From: Asterochloris sp. CNOR1
Taxonomy: Eukaryota > Chlorophyta > Trebouxiophyceae > Trebouxiales > Trebouxiaceae
Length of the DNA stretch: 64,000 nucleotides
Assembly (NCBI GenBank): GCA_963969365.1
Contig: OZ017755.1
Span: 248,001-312,000 of the forward strand
Direction: 5' to 3'
Of this stretch, positions 55,269-64,000 are shown piece after piece. The translations under genes were made by a program, and so were the position numbers. How positions within the stretch are numbered: position 1 is the first letter of the stretch; each line of letters starts with the position of its first letter. The notes under the pieces are model-generated. The model did not search any database. It was given only the letters and a program-made list of their open reading frames with translations, and was not told the origin of the DNA.

Positions 55269-58200
55269 ATGGCGTCTGGAGCCTCCACCGCCAGCGGGAC
55301 GACCAGCCAGTCAGCTGGCTTGGACAGCCTAATCTCCCCAACAGAGGTGGGGCGATGCCGTTGATACCTTGAGGCCAATTCACCTCCCTAGAGGCCTGTC
55401 TGTGCTACCCAATTGTGTGCTGTCACCGGGGTGCACTGTACTTTCCAGGAACACAGCTTCAGTTGCTGGGGAGCATGAAGCACTGTCCCCAAGTCACTCA
55501 GCATCTATTTCAGGGAATATTGGTGCCCCTGATGGCATGGTGGGTGTCATTCAGGTGTCAACATAAGCCCCGAGCCCCTCCTTCCTGCAGGAGCACTATG
55601 CCCGTCAGCAGAAGTACATGGTCGCCTCTCAGCTGACCGAGGCAGTGGATGAGGATGTCCCCCTCTTCTACTTCAACAACCCCTTGAAGTCTTTAAGTGG
55701 GTGTCTAGCTGGGCAATTTCAGGGTGAGTTGCCTGGTATGCTGCATGTCGCCGTCTGCTGCACTCAGCGGACCTGTTCAAACTACCAAATACCCAAGTCC
55801 CCCATCCGCATGCAACATCCAGCTGTGCCTCTTGCTTTGCCGCCAGGGTGCAGCACCACCCATGCTGCCTGCTGCAGAGCAACAACAGCACCCTCCTGCA
55901 GGGTGCAGCCGCCCTTGCCGCGGACTTTGTGGCGGTCTCCAACTTGTTGTTCTTGTTGTTGGCCGAACTGTCAGAACTGACATGTTAGCCTTGCCCTGCA
56001 GACTGGGTATGTTCTCTGAGGCATACTTCGTTTTTTCTATTGGCAACATTGCTCCCATTCTGTCAGCAGAGTATCCAGAGTGCTGGAAGAGTTACAAGAA
56101 GGTGAGTTCCAGGTATTCGTCAGCTGCATGCACATCCTCTGTTGCTGCCAGCTGAGCAGCACTGCCAGTTGCCTGCTGGGCTACCCAGGAGTGACTTGGA
56201 AGTGAGGCATGCAAGTCTATGCTGGTTCACAGCTGAGCAGGCTGATTAGGAGTTTCTGCCGCCTGGGGCTGCTGACCAAACCTTGGCTGGCCTGTAGCAG
56301 CTTGCCTCACCCTCTTGTCCCCACCTGCACTGCAGGGATGCACCAAGACCCTGACTCAGGTGCCCAATTACATCCAAATTGTTGGCATCATCTTGGGTAT
56401 GGTCACACTCGGCTTCATTGGCGACCGCATCGGCCGTAAGTGGGGCTCTGTGACCACAGCTTCACTCATGCTGCTGGGGGCCATCCTGCTGGTCTCCACC
56501 AGCTCTCCCTCAGAGAAAGGCTTTGTCATATTCTTCATTGTCAGGTGACACCGTTGGCCTTTGCAGGTTGTTCTTTTGCAGTGTGGTGTGCTGCTGTGGT
56601 CTTGAGCTCTGGAAACCCATTGATTGTGCGGTGCAGTGGACTGCACGCTGCAGGTAATAGCCCCACAGTGCTCAAGCTGCTGTGTGGTTTTGACGATCTG
56701 TTGCCTGCCTGCGGATGCAGCACAGTGCAAAGACTGACCCCTCCTTGCTGCCTACAGTCAGTTTGTGTTTGGCTATGGTGTGGGTGGTGAATACCCCATG
56801 GCTGCTGGCTCAGCTGCTGAGCGTGCTGAGGCTCGTGGCAGCGCTTCTGCCAAGAAGCGTGGACGTGAGGTTGTGCTGACCTTCTCGATGCAGGCGAGAT
56901 GAGCTTTCAGAAGCTGCAACCTTGCCAGCACAAGGCTCCCCTGCACACCTGCAGCACTGTTGCTTGCAGCTCTGCCCTCCCGCCGCCCTCCATATGTGAC
57001 AATGCTGCTTTGAGCGCTTGGCTCCTGCCTTGCAAGCACGAGCAGCACTGTTGCTGGCTGCTCATTGATGGCCCTGCAACCGTCTCAAATGCATCCCATC
57101 TTCTGCAGGGTGTGGGAAACTTTGTCAATGTGTCTGTGCTGTGCATCTTGATGCCCATCTTTGGCATTGCCACACCCAACCACCCCAAGAACAAATATAA
57201 GAACACCTATGGCGCACCGAGGTGAGCTGAGTTGTGGTGCTGACATCCTGCCTGGCAGCAGCGCACGTCTGCGAGTTCAGCACCATATGCCCTGCTGCCG
57301 ACAGCCGCAACCACAGGCAACGTCTTGCAGCCGCCAAAACCCCCCGCTTACACTAAGGCTTGCCCCTGCCTCCGACCTGCTGCAGGCTGTCTGGCGTGTG
57401 GCGCGCTTCCTTTGCTATTGGCTTCATTCCACTCCTGTACATGCTGTACTACCGCATCTTTCGCCTGCGGGAGTCTGCGGTGTGGAAAAAGCGCATGTCC
57501 CAGGTGTCCACACAGAAGCAGGGTGGCAACTATGCGCTGCTGGTCAAGCACTACTGGCCCAGGCTGATTGCCACTGCTGGCTGCTGGTTCCTCTGGGACT
57601 ACAGGTGAGGTTGCTGCTTGTGGGTTGGCAGTGGCACAGCTGGTTTTGTCTGAAGCCTGCAGGCTGATCAAGCGAAAGGCCTTGACCCACGGTCTGTCAC
57701 GGGGTTACTTGCAGCCCTGCATGCGCATTTGTCAAAGCCCCAGGGCCTGCACCAGCCCATTGCCCACTGTTGGGATGCAGCCATGTCAAGGCAGAGCTGC
57801 CCCTTGTACTTTCTCTCCGCCCCTGCAGTCTATGGCAACAAAGTGTTCCAGTCCTCCTTCATTGCCATCCTGTCCCCCGATGCCACCATCCTTGTCAACC
57901 TGCTGTGGACCCTGCTCAACTCTGGCATTGCCCTCATTGGGTACTGGCTGGCGGCCTGCGTGATCGACAATGCGCGCGTCGGTCGTCTCAGGCTGCAGCT
58001 GCTCGGTTTCTTCATGGTGAGTCCAGGCCCCAGGCTGCAGCACATGTCTGTCGTCTCACCGCTGGCTGGCACTTGCACAACTCCGTCTCCCTGCGGTGAC
58101 CCGGCCTGATGGCGTTTCAGCCTTCTGTCTGCTACTGCAGCCTGCTGCCTGCCCTCTGCTTCCTGCCTGTTGCTGCATTGGCCACACTTGTAGCAGCCTG

Positions 58201-59824
58201 CTTGCTGCCACCAGGGAAAGTGCCTCCAGGACAGTGCTCAACCCCTTCATGCCAGCAAAGCTGATTAGGCGCTACACCCCTGCAGGTCATGACACTTTTC
58301 TATGTCTCGGCTGCTGCATTCAAACCTCTGACCTCCAAGGGTGGCATCCAAACCTTCCAGTTCATCTACTTCTTCAGTTCTTTCTGGGGCCAGTTTGGTG
58401 TGTTTCTGCGTGTACTGCACCGATCTGATCTGGCACTCGCCTGATGCCCGGCCTCAAGCACTTACAGCCCAGCCCATTTGGCGTCTTGCTCCACAGCCAG
58501 TCCCTTTCTGCCTGCTGCTCAACGCCCCGCTCTTTCAGATTCTGCTCACTTCCTGTGGTGCAGGGCCTAACTGTACCACTTTCCTGCTGGCTGGTGAGCT
58601 GTACCCCACTGAGATGCGCACAACCGCACACGGCTATTCTGCTGGTTTTGCCAAGCTTGGGGGTCTGTGGCCATCCACTTCAACTACTTAGGCAGCAGGT
58701 AGGCACCTTGTTTTTCTGGTTCGCTTCAGCCCTTTAAACAATGCTGGCCTGTGCGAGCTACCAGTGCTGAGTTTGAACCTCCCTTCTGTGAGTACTGCTT
58801 CCTGACACTGAACTGCTTGGCTATCTGATGGAGTTTTCCTGCCAGGCCAGCTGGTGTTTTGCGCAGTGGAGGCCCAAGCCTACAGTCTGCTCATCCTGGC
58901 TCTCTGCCTCCACCTGCAGGCCCAAGTTCTGGTGGACCTCTACCTTGAATGCTCTGGGCCTGATTGCCACCTTCAACTTCCTGCCCAACCCTGCCCGCAC
59001 CTCCCTGGCTGAGACTGACCGTCGCTGGAGGTAGCTCTGCACTGGCAGGACCTACCATGGCGAGGCCATCAACTCCAAGTCCCTGTCTTGGTGAGGCATC
59101 CGGCTGGTTTCTGATGGATGTACAAAGTGGGCTGCTCTTGCCAGCTGCTGTGCTTGGCTGCCCCTGTTGCCCCTATGCACAGACTGGGATCCAGGCAGCG
59201 TCTGGCGAGCCTGGGCACTCAAGTTGCAAGCATAGGCTGAGATTTGTCTATGTAGACAGCAATTGGGCTGATGTGCACTGCCTTTCAAGGCTGCACCCTG
59301 TCTGATGGCTGCTCCCCCACTCTCTCCCGCTTCCTTACTTATGCAGGTTTGAAAAGTACATCCTGCGCCAGCACAAGTACTACAACAGGCAGCTGGACCA
59401 CGAGGAGTTATTGACTGATTTGAAGGCCGCCGGCTACATTGCCCCCGACGCCAACATGAAGGCTGGTGCTTACGGCAGGTCAGTCACTATCTAGTCCTGT
59501 CTCTGTGTTGCAATGTCCTGCTGGCTTATGCTGCTCTGTGAGCACAGCTTGTGTCAGTTGCCCGGCCTGATGTCAGCTGCTCTGCTGTCCCTGAATCTCA
59601 ACTGTGCCAGCCTTTCTCTTGCTGTGAGTCCTGCTCAGCGCGGAAGTCTCATGATCTGCTGCTTTGCCCCACCTTGTCTCATTGCTGCAAGACACTAATC
59701 TCCCATCTTCTGTCTTACTGACATTAGGAGCAGCCCTGACGATCTCCAGAAACCAAAGGATGTGGAGATGACTGGTGCCAATGGCATAAATGGCACCAAT
59801 GGTCATAACACTTCTGTTGTCTAG
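55269..59824 (+). CDS. MFS phosphate:H+ symporter-type transporter
   Basis: Twelve-helix major-facilitator transporter of the PHS (phosphate:H+ symporter) type, likely in the plasma membrane. Exons: 55269-55346, 55591-55688, 56002-56101, 56336-56544, 56758-56893, 57109-57221, 57386-57604, 57829-58016, 58286-58397, 58564-58698, 58920-59030, 59347-59478, 59728-59824. Motifs are GFIGDRIGRKWGSV, GYGVGGEYPMAAGSAAERAE, SFIAILSPDATI, FWGQFGPNCTTFLLAGELYP and TEMRTTAHGYSAGFAKLGG. The intron at 56894 has a GC donor (CAG|GCGAGA). Two places do not fit one frame: exon 7 leaves two bases where exon 8 needs one. In exon 10 the frame after AKLGGL must shift to read AIHFNYLGSR. These may be assembly errors, an unrecognised micro-exon or early decay. 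Confidence 0.8.
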
Positions 59825-60556
59825 CTTTCCCAAGATCTTAGGCTCAGCTTTCCTCTGGTAGGGGAGGGTTCAGCAGACCACTGTGTGTGCTTCCTTCCAG
59901 TGTAGCACCTCAGTCGTCTTGTCTGCGGGCTCTTGTGCTATCACTTGGGTCCCAGCAAATTTGCTTGTGCAACACGCACTGCATCAATACTGTGAAGGTT
60001 TTTGCTCCATGCAGATTTTGAATGTTGCCCCTCAGCAGCAGAAGTGGTGGGTTGTGCTCTTCATTAGCAGCCCAAGCTGTATACACTTGCCATACATCAG
60101 ACAGCCGTTATGTATGCAGGATGTATGCCCTGCTTTTATGGGGAGGTGTATGCAGACTGTACGTGAAATGTGTGCAATCAAGTTCGCAAAGTGTATGGAA
60201 TCAGGTATGCAGAATGTACGTGAAATGTATGTGCATGCTGCATGCTGCTTTTAAAAGATGACAAGTCGGGGATGCTGCAAGCTGAGGTCGGCAGCTGCTT
60301 AGAGCCTGTCTGATCGGTCCTGGTCGGTAGCCTCAGGTAAGGAGCCATCACATGGCCTGCAATGGTCCGGCTTCCTCCAAAAGCTTGAGTGTCCGCGTTA
60401 GGTCACAGCACATTGGGACGAGTGTCTGAATTCCGTCTTGCGGGCAGCCCCGCTCCAAACAGAGGAATCTGTGGACTTGGTAGTGCCCTCCACTGCTCTT
60501 TGACCGTTGCGTTGCATCAGATCTGCAGTTCTGTCCATCTTTGGCCCCTGCCTCAG
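59825..60556. other. Intergenic region with imperfect repeats
   Basis: 732 bp between the transporter stop and the RecA start, both +. It contains a 58-bp-spaced imperfect repeat: TATGCAGACTGTACGTGAAA at about 60150 and TATGCAGAATGTACGTGAAA at about 60208, within a TATG-rich stretch of 60110-60245. The open frame from 60389 runs into RecA but has no ATG before 60557. Confidence 0.45.
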
Positions 60557-63500
60557 ATGAGACTGGCTAGAGGTCATCAGCAGCTTCGTTTCTGTCAGAG
60601 CTCAGTCCTTCCGCAGCACAGCACCATGTTGGGCATGTGCCTGAAGCAGGCAGCTCCCCTGCGACGCCGCCTAGCTGCAGACCTCTACAACAGGAACGCC
60701 TGCAGATGCGCATCCACCTTGAAGGCAGATGCCCGGAAAACCTCCCGCGATGCAGGGGCACAAGATCACACAGCAACTCAGAAGGTTTGCCGTGCTCCTG
60801 GAGATGCCTTGCCAGAAGCCAGCAAAGCTCTTACAGCAGACACTGTCACTCCTTGGGTTCATCGACCAGTCTCCACCACTGCCTCATCCTGGATTCACTG
60901 CAGGCTAAAGCACTAGAGGCAGTGATGAAAGACATGAATGCCCGCTTCGGCAAGGGCAGCATCATGCAGCTGGGGAGCAGTGCCGCCAGCAAAGTGTGAG
61001 TGGCCTGACTGTTTGCCGTGCAAGCATGCCTCGTACCTTTGCCCATGCAGTTGTCTTGTTTTGTGGACAGCACTAAAAGAGACGTGCTCTGGAGCTGAGT
61101 GCCCCGCAAGCCTGAGATGGCCACTTGACTGCTCGGAGCATTGAGGCTGCCCTCGTCATCTGCAGGGAGTGCATTCCCTCTGGAGCGCTGACTCTTGACA
61201 TTGCCCTGGGCGGTGGCTTTCCCAAAGGGCGCATCATTGAGGTGGGACCTTTGGATGGCCGGTAAATGAGCCGAGGTGTACCACATCTGTAGGCATGCAT
61301 TGCTGGGGGCCGCTGCCACGCAACAGCCTCTTACTGCGGCCAGCCGACCAGTGTTCCATCAACTGCTGCAGCTGGTGCACAGGCCGGGGGCTGCCCACGT
61401 AGCCTGTGAGATGTCAATACATCTCATCAACGACTGGCTGGCAGCTCATTTTTGCGGCAGTCTCACCTGTGCTGCCCCGCACGCTCTGCCTCGCTTGGCT
61501 GGCGTTCTCAGAGCCGTTTGCAGGACACTTGAGCAGGGGCCCTTGCACGTCACTCGAGCAGATCCACTTTCCCTTGCAGGTTTTTGGGCCTGAGAGCAGC
61601 GGCAAGACCACCCTGGCGCTCCACGCGATGGCTGCCGTGCAGAAGCAGGGCGGCACAGCCCTGCTGGTTGATGCTGAGCACGCCTTCGACCCCGTCTATT
61701 CCAAGGTGTGCTCATGCAGTGTGGCCCCGCGCTAGCAACCTGCAGGCGCACAGGCGCATGCCTGTGTCAAGCTTCATGCCAGCGATTGTCCTGAGCGACT
61801 GTGTGAAGATCTCTCTGCTGGGCAGCAGGGCTATGCGCTGCCCTGCTTCAGCATTCTGCAGCAGTTGTACAAGGCACTGGCGATTAGGTACACTGAAGCC
61901 ATGCACTGCCCTGCGCTGACAGAAAAACCCAGGCGCACAGCTGCGCCGAAACTGTGTATACAGCACAGGGGCCACAGGCGCAGGCTGGTCAGCAGGTTTC
62001 ACTGGGTCCCCATCTATGACATCGGCATGGCAGGGGTGGCTCATGCTGCCAGGCAGCCTTCCAGCAGCAATACTCGCTCACTATAGTGCTGGCACCTCTG
62101 CACCCCTGCACCCTGCACCGCACAGGAGCCTTTGTCGTCACTTTGTGCATTCATGGCGTGGGCCTGCCGCAGTGCGTTGGCCCTGGACATGTTCAGTTGC
62201 TGCACAGATAGCAGCAACAGACTGACACCGCAACCCCTTTTCAAGTCAAACTCCCCCCTCCCCCCCCCCCCTTCCTGCACAGATGGTGTGTCCATGGCGT
62301 TGCCTGAAGTTGTGTTCTGCCCTGGTGCAGCGCGCAGGGCTGGACATCGAGAAGCTGCTCATGTGCCAACCCGACAGCGGCGAGATGGCGCTCGAGATTG
62401 TAGATCAGATGGTGCGCAGCCAAGCTGTGGACATCATCTGCGTGGACTCTGTTGCTGCGCTGATCCCCCGCGCAGAGATTGAGGGCGAGATTGGCAACGT
62501 ACAGGGTGAGTGCAATGAGGGGAACCCCATCTGACAGCCCACAGCACTGTGAGACATGGCAACCCTGCAGATCTGGGGAAGAATCGCTCTAGATGCTAGG
62601 TTGCTACGCCAGATGCCTCATTTACTATTACCACACACTTGTGCATGGCGGCTGTCACGTCAGCCAGTCAAAATTGAACAGCGCTCTCATGCCACCAGGC
62701 ACCCTTCGTCCAGAGTGAGCAATTGCCGCACAGACTATCGGCGTTGCAAGCCTGTCCCCTGTTTTGCAATGAGCAGCTTGAATGCTGGCAACGTCCACGC
62801 AGGATACTGAGTCTGCTGCGATCGAGCTGGCCTTGTCTCTTGGAGCCTGCTGTCTTTGCTTTGGCCGGAGGCTGTCTCGTCAGGCAAGGCTCCCATGGCT
62901 GATCCAGCATGCAGCATGCTTGACACTTTGAGACTTGAATGGAGACGACTGGGCGCCTGCCGCCATCTGGAAGAGGATTGAGTGGCCCTCATGGCCACTG
63001 GCAGCAGCATTGCAGCACCTCACGCCTCACCTTCCTGCCCTGCAGTGGGATCCCAGGCACGTCTGATGAGCTCAGCACTGCGCAAGCTGACCGCCAATGC
63101 CAGCAAGTGCAACTGCACCATCATCTTCCTCAATCAGCTGCGCATGAAGATTGGCGTCATCTATGGAAACCCAGAGATCACCTCTGGGGGCAATGCGCTC
63201 AAGTTCTACTCCTCTGTGCGTGTGGACGTGCGCAGAAAGCAGCAGATTGAGGGGCCCAAAGGGGATGGCATCGGAGTCAAGGTCAAAGCCAAGGTGCGGC
63301 GGTGTCATGCAGGCGCTGTGCAGTTGCGTGCGGCAGGCTGGTGCACAGGTGCACCCTCAGATAAGCTGCATCAGGCTCTGCACCATGCATCCCAGCTGGC
63401 GAGCCTGCTGAGCAACAACGCAGCTTTGCGTGCATGCATCCTGGTAGGTCTGCTGGGCAAACGTGCAGATCTGCTGGCAGGTCTGCTGAGCAAGCGTGCA

Positions 63501-64000
63501 GATCTGCTGTGCCTGAGTGAAGAGGTGAGGCCTCTGCTCTGCAACAGGCGCCAAGCCCGCTCTGTAAGCCATCATTGGGGCAAATTGAGTGGAAGTTGTC
63601 TTGCTCAGCGTGAGCAGATTGCCCGACTGCAAGCTGCCACCCTGCAGCTCTGCAGGAGCCTCAGGGCAGATGGAAGGCTGTCTGCAATCTGACCAGATCC
63701 AAGACTCGTTGAGACGTTTCTTCAAGGCTGCATCACCAATGTGCCCCCGTCGCACTGCTTGTGCTTGCAAGAGCCTGACACGTGTGCGGCCCCATTGCTA
63801 TGCCTGTCATCTGTGTGGATCAAGCTGGCCTGTGCTCCCCACAGGTGGTCAAAAACAAGTGCGCAGCCCCCTACAAGGTGGCCGAGTTTGACATCATGTT
63901 TGGCAGTGGCATCTCCACTCTGGGGTGCTTGCTGGACGCGGCTGAGAGCACCAGCGTGGTGCAGCGCAAGGGCAGCTGGTACTCGTACGGCGAGCGCAAG
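60557..64000 (+). CDS. RECA: Organellar RecA recombinase, plastid type (3' end cut by window)
   Basis: Bacterial-type DNA strand-exchange protein for organelle genome repair. Exons: 60557-60784, 60904-60995, 61166-61241, 61580-61705, 62331-62505, 63046-63293, 63845->64000; 367 aa to the edge, all in phase. Motifs are [38 protein letters not shown], Walker [41 protein letters not shown] (Walker B and L1), [37 protein letters not shown] and [20 protein letters not shown] followed by [11 protein letters not shown]. The C-terminal part resembles plant plastid RECA1 rather than mitochondrial RECA3. The basic leader ([14 protein letters not shown]) could suit either organelle. The first in-frame ATG is 60557; 60626 is the alternative. 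Intron 6 holds a 33-bp tandem repeat. Confidence 0.94.
63430..63515. repeat. 33-bp tandem repeat in a RecA intron
   Basis: The unit GGTCTGCTGRGCAARCGTGC followed by AGATCTGCTG is present about 2.5 times at 63444-63509 (GTGCAGATCTGCTGGCAGGT, then GTGCAGATCTGCTGTGCCTG). It lies wholly within the intron 63294-63844. Confidence 0.75.

Noticed and set aside
62258-62271. Poly-C run as a functional element
   Set aside because: It is a pyrimidine tract shortly upstream of a RecA intron acceptor, explained by splicing or a simple-sequence run.
1-64000. tRNA genes, rRNA or CRISPR arrays
   Set aside because: No T-arm consensus with a paired acceptor stem, no rRNA core sequence and no regularly spaced identical repeats were seen on reading both strands. 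A tRNA scan could not be run.

Overview
The window looks like nuclear DNA of a green alga, probably a trebouxiophyte-like chlorophyte. Almost every gene is split by many short spliceosomal introns, mostly with CTGCAG|-type acceptors. Base composition is moderately GC-rich. The gene set mixes plastid proteins (ClpC, plastid-type RecA, a D27-like carotenoid isomerase, a photolyase-antenna/alpha-beta-hydrolase fusion) with mitochondrial and cytosolic eukaryotic proteins (GUF1, eL33, SAP18). I rebuilt the gene models by hand, checking reading frame and splice phase at each junction. The lineage assignment is inference.

Layout: 1-3330 is an accessory block with broken, unrecognised coding remnants, two arrays of a ~110-125 bp degenerate repeat facing each other, and a perfect 42-bp palindrome. 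3389-11452 (+) is mitochondrial GUF1/EF4. 13313-21623 (-) is plastid ClpC. 22472-26706 (-) is a secreted class 3 lipase. 27511-29404 (-) is a small U-box protein. 29849-31604 (-) is ribosomal protein eL33, divergent from SAP18 at 32240-33622 (+). 33758-38388 (-) is a WD40 protein of the SPAC2A9.03/plant transducin type. 39176-45643 (-) is the photolyase-antenna/alpha-beta-hydrolase fusion. 45954-46438 (+) is a small hydrophilic protein. 47262-50060 (+) is a complete homologue of MTOPVIB/TOPOVIBL, the meiotic topoisomerase VI B-like subunit. 50341-51913 (-) is a TLC-domain membrane protein. 52914-54601 (-) is the D27-like protein. 55269-59824 (+) is an MFS phosphate-type transporter with two apparent frame slips. 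60557-64000 (+) is RecA, cut by the window edge.

The most unusual signals run across genes. First, at least eight exon edges (in GUF1, ClpC, the lipase, the WD40 gene and the fusion gene) are copied imperfectly into the adjoining intron, as if local tandem duplications across splice junctions keep making or enlarging introns. Second, about nine of roughly 110 modelled introns have GC-AG rather than GT-AG ends, far above the usual ~1%. Third, an intact meiotic topoisomerase B-like subunit implies meiotic double-strand-break machinery in a lineage rarely seen to have sex.

I found no tRNA, rRNA or CRISPR array. The genes share no operon-like pathway. The nearest to a functional theme is plastid proteostasis, DNA and pigment function spread over several loci.
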